This document shows, piece after piece, positions 31,566 to 41,935 of a DNA stretch of 64,000 nt. Below the pieces are notes generated by a model. The model was given only the letters and a program-made list of their open reading frames with translations. It had not been told where the DNA came from and searched no databases. The DNA lies in contig OX637334.1 in the NCBI GenBank assembly GCA_951799405.1, forward strand, positions 248,001 through 312,000. Reading direction: 5' to 3'. The stretch comes from Agapetus fuscipes (taxonomy: Eukaryota; Arthropoda; Insecta; Trichoptera; Glossosomatidae). A program made the translations under genes and the position numbers. Numbering within the stretch: the first letter of the stretch is position 1; every line of letters begins with the position of its first letter.

Positions 31566-32030
31566 CTAGCTGACCCGGCAGGCGTTGCTCTGCCCAAGAT
31601 GCGATTATTTTGACAGTGCTCGTTTTGTGAAAGCTGGTTGAAATCCATCTAGACAAAGTGGAGGTTTTATACTGAATTCTCACAGAAAAGCAACGTCCAG
31701 CTTCTGTCGAATTTTATCAATGTTTTCTAACTTATATTTATCCATTAACCTTTTCTAAACAACAAAAAATCATAAGAGATTAAAAATAGCCAAAACCGTT
31801 CTATCATTCTCGAATGATGCGCTTAGCAACTAACGACATTTCAATTTTATTATACGTATAGATGAACCATTTTCCCATACATTTTTTATGAAAAAATGAA
31901 AAAAAAAATGTTTTTGTTAACCGATTGACGGCAACATTCTCATGATCCATCTCAAAAGCATACTTCACGTTTTGTGAAAATTCAGTCAAAATCTGATGAG
32001 CGTTTTATTATAACGTACAAAATATCGCTC
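31566..32030 (+). repeat. Dispersed repeat starting CTAGCTGACCCGGC
   Basis: ACTAGCTGACCCGGCAGGCG at 31566 and GTGAAAATTCAGTCAAAATC near 31975 match the usual start and end of a repeat I recall as common in insect genomes. Class is not certain. Confidence 0.5.
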
Positions 32031-32059
32031 AAATTATTGTGTCCTTAATTTGAGGGCAC

Positions 32060-32130
32060 TCAACGACGCAACTAAGTATCACATATAGTGTAACGTCTCG
32101 CCGCGTTATCCCCGAAGGGTTTGAAGGATA
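32060..32130 (-). repeat. Fam-B 3' end
   Basis: CGCAACTAAGTATCAC, ATATAGTGTAACGTC, GCGTTATCCCCGAAGGG; the CCCC-GAA-GGGG hairpin is kept. Confidence 0.8.
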
Positions 32131-32345
32131 AATTCGTTGAACTCGACGGAAGTCTTGAAGGTCCATATTTGCGCGCACGGTCTCCCGTACAGAGCCGCGT
32201 GTGTCTTATGATAGCCATCAACCACACTATCTTTAGGACACACGACGGCTCCACACAAGGGACTAACTCCATGATGACGCTGCAAGCGGTTAGTCCTTGT
32301 TACTGGAGACTCCATCTTCGATTAATTTATGTTTGACGAGAAGAG
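32131..32345. other. GC-richer unique block
   Basis: Open on both strands for 66-71 codons (32106-32336). Balanced composition contrasts with its surroundings, but no domain, splice site pair or repeat is recognised. Confidence 0.3.
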
Positions 32346-33835
32346 CACTGGGTCACACTATGGAAATGTAAAAAGTTTAAGGGTTTGTCTGTGAAGATTT
32401 ATTTTAAATTAATAATAAAATAGAACGCTAAATTTTTCTTCACAAAGAGTTTTTTCAACTCTTAAATGTCTTAGTAAATAAAGACTAAATAAAAAACAAA
32501 AATCGTTTATTCTTAAGCATGCGGCAGACTGAATTTAGGAACTTTTGTATTTACTTGTTTTGCATAAGTCGTCTTTCATTGATTATTATTATTGTTTTAA
32601 TATTTGTATTAAATACTGTAAAGCGCCTTTGAGGTGATTTTTCACAGTACGGCAAATAAAAATGCCTAATATATAAAATTATGAGACACTGTACGCCAAA
32701 TAGTTGACTCCAAATTATAAGTTAAAGAGACTACAGACCATGCCTAAGAATCTTCCATACAAACGATATTGACCACAAGCTTCCTTACACTACCAGTAGA
32801 TAATGCTTTATTGGTTCTTGTCCACAATAATAGTAGGAAACTACTGTTTGGTATTACCGATATTCCCTTGACAGCCAAAATGGCGCCCACACATAACGCT
32901 TGCTTGGCGTGGGGTCGTAAGTTTTTAACCGTTGAATGCTGTTTTTGGCTGTTTTCACAGGCGTTAAATTGTGCAAAAAGTTATTTGAAAAGAATATAAT
33001 ACTTTGTGCGTGAAAATGGTGTATTGGTGGCCTGGTGCCGGACAACGTATTTCCGTCGTAACCTCAAAAAAAAATCGTTCACAAATATAGGACAGCTATA
33101 AAGTACAAAAAACCTTCATGTTTTTGTTACGTTCCAGCTAAAAAATACTAGTGCCTCTAAATAAACTTTAATTGACATCAAACTTTCAAAATGATTTACA
33201 TTATTTTAACCTAATTTGCCAAAACCTTAATTACCTTAATTTAGCTTAAAACCAAAATGTAGTTCGGTGTATTATTTAAGAATGTATATTTGTGTAAACT
33301 TGTATATTTTATTTTAAAAGATATAAATTTTTAAAACAAAAAAAAAACTTTTATTTGACATGACCTCACCATTAGAGTCCTATAATATCAAAAATATTTA
33401 AAATAAATTTTAGGTATAAGTGATATTATACATTCCATAATATTATCAAAAGCTTCCATATAAAACTCATAGGTGGCTAAGATTCGGGCATTCCCCTTTT
33501 TTTTGTTCAGTGGGATCTCTATATACCTATAATACTCTGTGCTACAGACTACTACACAGGATGAGTTCTGCACATTAAAAAATCTCAAAAAAATTGTGAC
33601 ATCACACGAGTGAATATTACTAGGGTTAGGCTAAATAATAAATAGTTAATGGTTCCTATGGGACCCTAGTTACATAAACGTGTGACGCTTGGTCGACATG
33701 AAAAAATACTATTTTTAAAGTTTTGGTTGACATTAACATAGCATTAATAAGATATATTGTACATACTCGTATATCGATACCTTAAAGCCTTAAAGGTTAA
33801 ACTAAAGAAACCATATACATAATAATATAATAATA
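32346..33835. other. Long unassigned AT-rich stretch
   Basis: GGTGCCGGACAACGTATTTCC at about 33034-33054 weakly resembles 55563-55585. No gene recognised. Confidence 0.4.
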
Positions 33836-34135
33836 TTAGGATGATTTATTTGGTGAGTGCCGTTTTTGTGTGTATCACACCTCAAGAGCCCTCTGCGAGC
33901 TTGATTGTCGCTGTAGAAAGCGCCAATTCTCAAGCAAGACCCAGTTGTTGTAAGGTTGGATGGACCTTTCAGTGACCGGTCTTTGGTAAAGGTTTATGAA
34001 TTTTTTAACCCAGCGAAGAGCACATTCGAAATATAAATGGTATATTTTTGTGCTCCGCCGGGATCCGAATCCACAACCTTCCATTTACGAGTCCGAAGTG
34101 TTGCCACTACGGACTACGGACCGGTCCAAGAACGG
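33836..34135 (-). repeat. Fam-C tRNA-SINE, full length
   Basis: Reverse of the copy at 22499-22805, about 90% identical by eye, from AGGATGATTTATTTGG to CTACGGACCGGTCC. Beyond it, GAACGGTCCGTGTCC may be a decayed piece of the 5S-like part. Confidence 0.9.
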
Positions 34136-34227
34136 TCCGTGTCCTAGTTAATTTGATTTTCTCAGATAAATGCACTTTTTTCCTATTTTCTACGAGATAT
34201 CACACTAAAAAGCGTTTGAAAATCTTG

Positions 34228-34335
34228 TAGTTATAAGTTTTTCATGAGCACTTATTTATAATTAGTTCACTTACTATCGCGGAGTTACACACAATGAAAT
34301 TCCTTTTTCACGATTTCTCAAATCAGTGAATCAGC
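34228..34335 (+). repeat. Dispersed repeat shared with 43870-43965
   Basis: GAGCACTT, AGTTACACACA, ATGAAATTCC and CACGATTTCTCAAA in order at both loci. Family unknown; the second copy lies beside the PLE. Confidence 0.6.
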
Positions 34336-34627
34336 ACCGTTTGACTTTTAAGATGGAGATTTAAAAGTTGATGTTACAAAAACTTCAAATGTATTGTGTT
34401 ATGTTTAAGAAACTTTAACTCTGGCAAGAATTAATAAAATAAAGATAAAAACAAAGAAAAACTGTCAATGCTGTCATTTCAACTTAAAGTTTCCAGCAAT
34501 GATAAAAAAAAGTACAAACACTTTTATACATATAGAGAGATTCAGCGCAGTAAACATCCCATAAAATCTCTTGGCGGCAAAAGTTTCGCCGCGAGCAGCG
34601 TAGCATGACGTATCTGTGTGTACTTAC

Positions 34628-34692
34628 GTCGAGGTAGCTTTAACTAAAGTTGAAGCGACGCAGAAAAGTTGACGGAGCGCGGACTCGCTTAC
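34628..34692 (-). other. Candidate 65-nt internal exon
   Basis: On the minus strand a T-rich tract followed by GTTGTTGCAG gives a good acceptor at 34693, and CTCGAC|GTAAGTACAC a near-consensus donor at 34627. One of three frames is open throughout (VSESALRQLFCVASTLVKAT). GC content exceeds the surroundings. No partner exon was found. Confidence 0.3.
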
Positions 34693-34882
34693 CTGCAACA
34701 ACAAAAAAAACGAATATTAAAAAGGTTTCAAACTGAAAGTTCGATAATGTACAGATTAATTCTTCTATTTGTGTTTTGTGCTTAATTTTTAATAACAAAT
34801 TTGTTAAAAGAAATGCAATTCGCCGACATATTTTTGACCAGAAACACGCAGGTATCAAAATAATCAAATAGTATTTTAATAA

Positions 34883-34945
34883 ATTGGTCCACTTTGTCAA
34901 TGTCACCCCTGTTTCAGCGAAGGTCGGAAAGAGTTGAAGGGTTTT
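34883..34945 (+). repeat. Fam-A fragment
   Basis: GTCAATGTCACCCCTG, TTTCAGCGAAGGTCGG, GAGTTGAAGGG; about 60 bp of the central domain. Confidence 0.78.
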
Positions 34946-35045
34946 TTTTAAATAGATTTGTGGAAAGGAATGCAATCCACCAACCTATTTTGCCTGGCCA
35001 GTTATCTTCATGCAAAAGCAGAAGCTTGTGTGCATGCAACGGCAT
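34946..35045 (+). repeat. Short dispersed repeat shared with 1815-1910
   Basis: About 95% identical by eye to 1815-1910 over 95 bp, ending GTGTGCATGCAACGGC. Confidence 0.8.
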
Positions 35046-35048
35046 CTG

Positions 35049-35105
35049 TTGAACCAGGGTCGAAGTTATCGTCGCGGGATTCGAACCAGCGCTATCCGGT
35101 TCCAA
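35049..35105 (-). repeat. Fam-D tRNA-like SINE relic
   Basis: Reverse of GGTTCGAATCCCGCGACG (B box) followed by TTCGACCCTGGTTCAA, as at 17210. Confidence 0.6.
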
Positions 35106-35278
35106 ATAGTCTACCTCTGGAGTTGAGAACAGAGACCAGTGTTGGCAGTTTCAGGAAGTTGCTTAAGACACATTTGTTTAACAGAAGCTTCAACACATAA
35201 AAGCGCCCTTGGGGTGGCTAGTGCCACTAAACGGCGCTGTATACAAATTGTCCAATTATTATTATTATTAAATAACCT
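35098..35278 (+). pseudogene. L2/CR1-like LINE C-terminus with ATT tail
   Basis: The frame VPNSLPLELRTETSVGSFRK then LLKTHLFNRSFNT-stop is the typical final segment of L2/CR1-type ORF2 (WNxLPxxLR...SFKxxLKTHLF). It is followed by AAACGGCGCTGTATAC and an ATTATTATTATTA tail. Only about 33 codons survive. Confidence 0.8.
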
Positions 35279-35306
35279 GTCTGATCCCCGCGGCCATAAG
35301 ACCGAC

Positions 35307-35557
35307 GGGTGTATGTTTGTTATATTAATTTTTAAAACTGAACAATTTCAAAACTTAATTTAAATCGGATATTTAACGAACCGTTTAGAGAGTCGTCGCT
35401 GACGAAACGTCGAGAATGATGTAAGTTCTCTCTAAACGGTTCGTTAAATATCCGATTTAAATTAAGTTTTGAAATTGTTCAGTTTAAAAAATTAATATAA
35501 TTGTCAAAATGTCAAACGACCGTAATTCTAACTTAAACCTAACTATGGGTGTATGTT
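35307..35557. mobile_element. Fold-back PLE-like element between 11-bp direct repeats
   Basis: The insert 35318-35546 (229 bp) sits between GGGTGTATGTT copies at 35307-35317 and 35547-35557. The arms (AACAATTTCAAAACTTAA, AACGAACCGTTTAGAGAG) are inverted about a centre near 35400-35420 holding GCTGACGAAACGTCGAG. It is a rearranged relative of 38035-38307 and is inserted in a Fam-A copy. Confidence 0.85.
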
Positions 35558-35682
35558 CATTTTAGATTTTGGTTTTTATGTTGTAGGTTCACACGCGGCA
35601 TGTTACGCGAACTTATACTTGTCTGCTTATGAGAATGCATGTAATATAAATCTAAAATATAGTTGTATTTTTGTAAGATTAT
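35547..35682 (+). repeat. Fam-A 3' half
   Basis: GGGTGTATGTTCATTTTAG, TTGTAGGTTCACACGCGGC, GAATGCATGTAATATAAATC. Confidence 0.82.
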
Positions 35683-36154
35683 AGGTTTTAGTTGATTAAC
35701 CAATGACATATGTTGAACCAGCGTCAAAGTTGACGTCAATAGGACATGGTGGGACTCCTTTGGCTGATTTAAAAACAGGCAATTCCATTTCCAGCGTAAT
35801 TTTTACTTCACAAAATAATGAAATAAGTTTGTTTGAATTATTTACAACAATGTAGAAAATGTTGTACTTTTTATCAGAGTGTAGAAATGTACAAGGTAGT
35901 TAAATGAACATAAAATATCTGAGACATTTTTCCGTTTCAGCGTCTGTAATCTGGGATCTGAGACATTAATTGTGATTGGGTCAGACAACAGAACCAATAG
36001 ACCTTTTCTTTCGAGAACGCAGATAAAATGACCTTTTCTTTCGAGAGCGTAGATAAGATGACCTTTTTCTGGGAGAGGGTCACGTCCACAGACAGAGAAT
36101 GAAAAATTGTAGAGAAAACGGATGATTCTTCGTCTTTACTCTTATCTGTATTCA

Positions 36155-36300
36155 GGATTCTAATTTAGGTTGGTATGAGGCTGGCCAGCCATACTGTAAA
36201 AAATGTTTCACTTTGCCAATGTCACCTCTGTATCAGGGAAGGTCGGCAAGAGTTTCAGGGTTTATGTCCATTTGAGATTTGATTTTTAATTTATAAATAT
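36155..36300 (+). repeat. Fam-A 5' half
   Basis: TTTAGGTTGGTATGAGGC, AAATGTTTCACTTTGCC, TATCAGGGAAGGTCGGC and TTATGTCCATTTGAGATT; 3' half absent. Confidence 0.88.
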
Positions 36301-36388
36301 AGAAGCACTTGTAGCGTATACTTCGTTTAAATTTAATGTTAAAAGATATCATATACCATACTTATGGAACCCGTATACTATATATAAT

Positions 36389-36858
36389 AATCTATAATCT
36401 AAGTTGCAAAGACATGTTAACATTTAATTCATTATTACATTCATATTATATGCATTCCACAATCAGACACGTGTTAGTTCTAAATCTGAATCTAAGTTGC
36501 AAAGATATATATATAATTTGAGATTCAAATTAAATGCATTCCCACACGCAGACACGTATAACACGTCGCGCTAACACATGCCGCATGTGAACCTACAATA
36601 TAAAAACCCAATCTCGAATTAACATTAGCCCATCAATAAGACCTTCCCTGAAACAAGGGTGACATTGGCCAAGTGAACCATCTTTTTACAGTATGGGAGG
36701 TAAGTTCGCGCATGCTGCATGTGTACTTACAAATTAAAATCCAAACCTCAAATGAACATAAAACCCTTCAACATTTGCCGACCTTCAGTGAAACATTGGC
36801 AAAGTGAACCATTTTTTTACAGCATGAGTGGTCAGCCTTATACCAACCCATCAGTTAA
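36389..36858 (-). repeat. Fam-A repeat interrupted by another Fam-A copy
   Basis: Outer copy segments 36389-36480 and 36700-36858 (GTTCGCGCATGCTGCATG to AACCCATCAGTTAAAG) belong to the ATTATAG-tail subfamily. Confidence 0.88.
36481..36699 (-). repeat. Nested, 5'-truncated Fam-A copy
   Basis: Member of the GATTA subfamily (CCCAATCTCGAATTAAC) lacking its head. GTTAGTTC/GTAAGTTC flank it as a 7-of-8 target duplication. Confidence 0.82.
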
Positions 36859-37720
36859 AGATTCTGTCCATGTGGAAAACCTGCTAAAAGTGGAAAGAGC
36901 ATTTTTCTGAAGAAACAGACCTAACTGGTGTTTCGTAAAAAAAGGCAGTAGAAGATTGAATTTAACAATTTGCTCTTTATCTTTTTCTGTTCCCACACTA
37001 TCTACTCTGACAGTTCTGATTTTCACTTTAAATTCTGATCAATTTTCTCTTTCCTCTACCACAGGGTATGATAAGACAAGGAGAGCTCCGTTCTCAAACA
37101 ATGTGGGGGAATCTCAAGTACCGTGAAACTTTCCAACGTTTATAAGCAGAACCGCGGCATTTTATCAAAAAATATACACGGAAAATGATGCAGCGTATCT
37201 GGTGAGAATTTTCGTTTCTAAGTATTTTCTGGTGAAACGCTTTTGTTTAGTTTAAACATTCAGTTTTATACTTGTAAGAAATCACTATGCGGTATTGGTC
37301 GAGGAAACAAATCACCCATATCCATCAGTACGAAAAGTATAAAACACTTTGTTAAAACTCTACTTTAGCGTGTTCCTAAATATGTGTGGAAACTAAAACA
37401 GATACTCCTGTGAACGTAGCAGTTTTAATACATTTTTTTACTACGTTTAGGTTGAGTTTTAACTAGAAAGTTCCATACTTGGTGCAGAGAAGAAATATCA
37501 ATTGACTTACACATGCTGCAAGCTGATGTATGCTCCACATCAGTTACTCGGGACGTGCAATGAAAGATGAAATTTCCGCTCGTTGGAAAATTTGAAAAAT
37601 TAAATTTTGAATTCAGTTTTTAAAGCCTTCTTTGGTTCAGGAACTCTTCTAGGGAAAATAAAATACAGCTTTTGTTGGACAGTTGCTTTTTGGAATCTGT
37701 TGCCGTGGTCTGTGGGATCT
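36859..37720. other. Unassigned stretch
   Basis: No gene or repeat recognised; moderate AT content. Confidence 0.4.
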
Positions 37721-37762
37721 AGAGCTTCCGGAAGTTTCGCCCATGTCTGTAATGGGCTTGTT
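37721..37762 (-). repeat. Decayed hammerhead-like hairpin
   Basis: On the minus strand GCCCAT / ATGGGC stem followed by GAAAC and TTCCGGAAG; the CTGAAGA half is lost. Confidence 0.5.
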
Positions 37763-37914
37763 TACCGTGAAAATAAAGCGTAGAAGATCATGTTCATCTG
37801 CTTCTTTTTTTTTGTTTCAGCGATTAAAAAATGTGATCATCTATAACAGGCATGTCCAACTCATATGATATTGCTGAGAATATTGCCCTATTTTGAGTGC
37901 CGCAAGATTGGCCG

Positions 37915-38031
37915 GTCCAATAGCTCAGTTGGTAGAGTGCTTGCATTCCATGCCAAGAGCAAGGGTTCGAATCCCATCGAGGGTGTCAAAAATGATTTCA
38001 CACCGTGCAAGCACCAACTGAACTATCAACC
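37915..38031. repeat. Two inverted Fam-B heads
   Basis: 37915-37995 is a plus-strand head (ATAGCTCAGTTGGTAGAG, GGGTTCGAATCCC, AATGATTTC). 38003-38031 is a minus-strand head (complement of GGTTGATAGTTCAGTTGG). The fold-back PLE is inserted at its end. Confidence 0.8.
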
Positions 38032-38317
38032 GTAGTTAGGTTTAAGTTAGAATTACAATTATATTAATTTTTAAAACTGAACAATTTCAAAACTTAATTT
38101 AAATCAGATATTTAACGAACCGTTTAGAGAGAACTTACATCATTCTCGACGTTTCGTCAGCGACGTAGCCGACGTCTTCAGGAGAACATCCTCTCTGTAC
38201 GGCGACTGAGGATGAACTCAACTTCTCTCTAAACGGTTCGTTAAATTATTGATTTAAATTAAGTTTTGAAATTGTTCAGTTTTAAAAATTAATATTATTG
38301 TCAAAATATCAACCGTA
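38025..38317. mobile_element. Fold-back PLE-like element between 10-bp direct repeats
   Basis: The insert 38035-38307 (273 bp) lies between perfect ATCAACCGTA copies at 38025-38034 and 38308-38317. It begins GTTAGGTTTAAGTTAG. The arms ATTAATTTTTAAAACTG, AACAATTTCAAAACTTAA and AACGAACCGTTTAGAGAG are repeated inverted at the right. The centre carries, on the minus strand, CTGAAGA (38175-38181), GTCGGC/GCTGAC stem and GAAACGTC (38148-38155). Confidence 0.88.
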
Positions 38318-38334
38318 CATTTGAATTAATTAAA

Positions 38335-38412
38335 AGATGTATATAAGGATAGAAAGAAAATTAAGGAACCCTGCAAAGACTTTGGCTACCCTTAGCGGAA
38401 TGGAAGCAGAGT
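38335..38412 (+). pseudogene. LINE 3'-boundary relic
   Basis: TAAGGATAGAAAGAAAATTAAG, CCTTAGCGGAATGGAAGC and AGAGTTACAG correspond to the last codons and 3' boundary seen at 28005. Confidence 0.5.
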
Positions 38413-38564
38413 TACAGATACAGTCCATTAAAAAAATACGCATATTGTTTAAATACAGTAATTAAAACTACAAAATGGCGTCCTCCTTTCATCTGTACAT
38501 TCCCCTCACGCCCTGAGTGCCTTCCCAGTTATCGTCTGTGCCGCATTTACATACGTCTTACGTA

Positions 38565-38629
38565 TTCTAGAACGTTCCAGATTATTCCAGAACGTTCAAG
38601 AGTATTCCAGAACATTACAGAGTATTCCA
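38565..38629 (+). promoter_or_regulatory. HSE-like array with 10-bp period
   Basis: TTCTAGAA, TTCCAGA, TTCCAGAA, TTCAAGA, TTCCAGAA, TTACAGA and TTCCA start at 38565, 38575, 38585, 38595, 38605, 38615 and 38625, exactly one helical turn apart. Alternating TTC and GAA at 5-bp spacing is the heat-shock-factor binding pattern. No gene or LTR boundary could be placed next to it. Confidence 0.55.
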
Positions 38630-38639
38630 CATAAGTATG

Positions 38640-39134
38640 CCAGACACGGAGTGAGTCTTCACTATCCCAATCGTAAAACTTTAACTCGATATTAGCGTTT
38701 AACCAATAATGTAAGGAAACTAGAATCCTTACTAGAGGAACTGTTTTAGTTTCGATATATTATTGGTAATACGCCAACGTTAAGTTGCATACTCGAGGTC
38801 AGGCCTGCATTAAGGGTGGTCAGAGTTGTGTGGTTGCACCAGGGTCCCGAGAAGGACTTAAAAATATAGTAAAAATTGAAATTCTGAATAATTGCCCGGC
38901 TCCAAAGAACACAAGTATTGAAATAATTTGAAAAAAGATCTCTTTAGAGACCATCATCCAAACGAATCTTTTACATTTTTTTAATGTAAGTTTATTATAA
39001 ATTTCAACAAATAAAAATATATGAACGGTTTCGCTACGACTTTAAAACGGCTTTAAAATTGTTACAAGATAGATAAAAAGTAGGTACATAAGTTTCTGTA
39101 AGGTGTTTTATCTTGTCTTTTATCCAACAACCAT
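38640..39134. other. Unassigned stretch
   Basis: 38790-38855 (CAGGCCTGCATTAAGGG, TTGCACCAGGGTCCCG) resembles 39330-39365 in inverse order (CACCAGGGCCCCCGG, GGGCCTGCTCGG), perhaps ends of one element. Confidence 0.4.
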
Positions 39135-39300
39135 TACTTTAGGGATGGCCAGTAGCTCCGGAGATGTGTCACCACTTTGTTCTATCTTGCACACTCTTCC
39201 ATTTCTCACTCTGCAAGTTCCAAAATATCTCATTTGATTAATCAACTCTTCTTCTTCCTTTCCACGTTTATCTTTGACATTTCATCTAAGTAAGCATGTG
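39135..39300 (-). pseudogene. LINE C-terminal relic
   Basis: Reverse strand of GGGATGGCCAGTAGCTCC to CTTTGACATTTCATC. Same block order as 53318-53490 but heavily diverged. Confidence 0.55.
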
Positions 39301-39594
39301 TAAGGAGGGGGCCGCATGCCTCTCTGTGCACCAGGGCCCCCGGTGAGCTTTATCCGGGCCTGCTCGGGGTACAGTTAGAAGTAAGATGAAGAGGAAATGT
39401 GCAAGTTAGGGGGAAGACAATTGCAAGAACCGTTATGTAAACGACGGGAAATATAATTGATCTAATTTGCCATTTTGAGACCGTTTCATCGAGATGTGGA
39501 ATACGTTTAGAATATCTTTGTAACAAAGATCGATTGTAGACTTGTGGTTACCATAGAGTAGTAATAATAATACATTAATTAATTTTTACTCTAT

Positions 39595-40165
39595 GGTGGT
39601 TACAAACTCGTACTCGGAAGGTAGTGGTTTCAATTCTCAGTGCAGAACAATAAAATGACACGTATTTTTCAATGAAAAAACTTTTTTCTGGATTAAAAAA
39701 TAATCTCACTTTTTCAAAGTTTATCTTTTGATACTTATCAGTCCAGCTTATAGTCAAGTGGCTAACGGTTCGAGCTTTAAATTGGAAGGTATTGACTTAA
39801 ACTCCCAGCAGAACATAAAAAAAAGGCATTTGATTTTCCAAATTTTCGCTGGGTTATAAAAATCCATCTACCTACATTTTCGGACCAGTCCGTGGTCAAG
39901 TGGCCAACGCTATGGGCTGGCACATTTATGGTTTCAATTCTTAGCGTAGCACAAAAAAATAGGTTTCAAAAAACATTCTCGCTGGATTGAAAAAAAATAA
40001 TATTTTTTATCAAAAATCAGTATCAAAAGCTCATCCAGCCTTACAGTAACCTAGGTTTGCTTTCAAAATTGACACTCAAAAAGACGAACAAGCACGAAAA
40101 GAGCTCGTGAGGAGTTATTCACACAAAAAACAGTGCTCACAAAATACATCACCTGTATTGTATAT
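39595..40165 (+). repeat. Three successive divergent Fam-C copies
   Basis: 39595-39735 (GGAAGGTAGTGGTTTCAATT), 39745-39865 (TTATAGTCAAGTGGCTAACG, GGAAGGTATTGACTT) and 39883-40165 (GGACCAGTCCGTGGTCAAG to AGAGCTCGTGAGGAG) each show the tRNA-like head and GCACAAAAAA junction. The last also has the full body. Confidence 0.7.
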
Positions 40166-40225
40166 GTTTTCATATTATCTACGTTTTTACGCAGTCGTGG
40201 GTGCACCCTTGTGAAATGAAGGTAC

Positions 40226-40305
40226 TGACAGCCCCAAATAGCTCAATGGTTAATCTACGTTCTTGCCGAAATACCTTCAGCGGTTCAAGTCCCATTCCTC
40301 TAACG
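40226..40305 (+). repeat. tRNA-like SINE head, isolated
   Basis: AATAGCTCAATGGTTAATC (A box) and AGCGGTTCAAGTCCC (B box). No matching acceptor stem. Confidence 0.55.
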
Positions 40306-40469
40306 AAGGGTAGAGCTCCGGAATGTGGTGAGTATGTGACAAACGAAAAGAAAAGCAAGTTAGGAATCCAGTAAATTACTTTAAAAAGGTCATTGTTTCT
40401 CAAGAAATGCTCAAAATTCTCAACGTTTCAGCCCTATAAAGTATATAGTCCATTATCTGCCTCGTTGCT

Positions 40470-40512
40470 AATCTAAGTTGCGAAGATATATTAACCTTTG
40501 AGGTTCATATCG
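40470..40512 (-). repeat. Fam-A tail scrap
   Basis: AATCTAAGTTGCGAAGAT and CTTTGAGGTTCATAT only. Confidence 0.6.
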
Positions 40513-40572
40513 ACACCTCAAAGGTTAAATTGAGTTAAAATGAAATTGAATTGTTAAAGTGACATGAATATT

Positions 40573-40828
40573 ATTCCTTGACTATAGGTTGGTATGAGGC
40601 TGACCACCCATACTGTACAAAATGGTTCATTTGCCAATATCACCCCTGTATCAAGGAATGTCGGCAAGAGTTGCAGGGCTTATGTTCATTTGAGATTGGG
40701 TTTTTATATTGTAGGTCCACATGCGGCATGTGTGAGCGCGAAATTATGCGCGTCTGCTTGTGGGAATGCATTTAATATGAACCTCAAATTATACATTTAT
40801 TTGCAACTTAGATTTAGATTAGATTCAG
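40573..40828 (+). repeat. Fam-A repeat, full length
   Basis: CCTTGACTATAGGTTGG to GATTTAGATTAGATTC with all intermediate blocks, GTCCACATGCGGCATGTG included. Confidence 0.94.
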
Positions 40829-40861
40829 AACCTTTAAGGTGGCGATATGTCGTCAAGCAGG

Positions 40862-40906
40862 CATATGAAAGTTCGCGCTTACACATGCTGCATGTGTACC
40901 TACAAA
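40862..40906 (-). repeat. Fam-A scrap
   Basis: AGTTCGCGCTTACACATGC and ATGTGTACCTACAAAAT only. Confidence 0.65.
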
Positions 40907-41268
40907 ATAACTATAGATTATTACGAAATTGTATCTAAATCGGGAAAGCACCCACAGTGAGCGATATATACCATACATTTTGCTTCACTCTCTATGGTTA
41001 CGTTTACACGTGGCACGTTCTTTACTCGGAGCACGGTACAATGGAATGAAGTAGACAGTGCAAGTGTTCACGGAATACATAGATAATAATTAATTTCCCG
41101 CGTAGGTACACCGCATTGCCGTCTGTACACAATGTATGTATATACAATTCAAATTTATTTAAAAGCTTTTTTCCGCCATAGTTCTCGATACAATGGCGTC
41201 ATGTAGCGGGAGCACAGAAAGGCGAGCGGGCTACTCGCGCCGGAAGAAAGAGGTCTAACAACGTGTGC
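40907..41268. other. Unassigned stretch
   Basis: 41180-41268 is GC-richer (GCGGGCTACTCGCGCC), with no repeat or gene recognised. Confidence 0.35.
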
Positions 41269-41311
41269 CAGTGATTGTCAACCTTCAGGATACTATAAAT
41301 TGTTGCTTCAT

Positions 41312-41487
41312 TAAAAGGTTGGCATGAAGCTGACCCTTATTTTTGTAAAAACTTGGTTTACTTTAGCCACTACCACCTCGTTGTCAGGGAAAGGCGACAG
41401 GAGATTTTGTAAGTAAGTTAGTTTATTCCGCATTATTATGACCCCTCAATATCAATTTATCTTTGCAACTTAGATTATAGATAGATT
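41312..41487 (+). repeat. Fam-A repeat, variant subfamily, deleted middle
   Basis: AAAAGGTTGGCATGAAGC, CTCGTTGTCAGGGAAAGG and AACTTAGATTATAGATAG. Shares GGGAAAGGCGACAGGAG with 42560, a separate subfamily. Confidence 0.82.
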
Positions 41488-41737
41488 GCGACCACTGTAT
41501 TTGATATTTATAAGGTTCTTTTGAAGCTCCGGTATATGTACCAATTTTCCCTCAGTAATCCTATAATAACGACTAATTTGCATTTCAGTGTTTCTATAAA
41601 TTCTAAATTCTTCCTGAAAAATGTTACAAAATTCTATAAATGCACACCTAATTACAAAACGTTTTGTAAATTCTCCCTGTTTGAGTCAATGGAAAAGATG
41701 TATAAAACCTCTTCTTCTTCCTCTTGTTATAGATCTA

Positions 41738-41935
41738 GGATCTGTTTATTGCGAAACTCCTTTCTGTGATGCAGAAGACCAGCTGTTCTTCCATCTTTTG
41801 GGAGGGCGACCTAGTAGACGCTGGCCGTCCGGTATCTCCTGTGCCACGACTTGGGCTATCCTTCCTTCGTTCATGCGGTCTATATGGTCCCTTCAGAACC
41901 GCCTCCTCTTCCTGCTCCATCTGACGATGTCTTCA
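41738..41935 (-). pseudogene. LINE C-terminal relic
   Basis: The minus strand encodes RDHIDRMNEGRIAQVV and GRPPKRWKNS, the Hxxx-R-M...GRPxxRW signature of LINE ORF2 C-termini. A stop precedes it. It belongs to a different family from the one at 53410. Confidence 0.6.
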
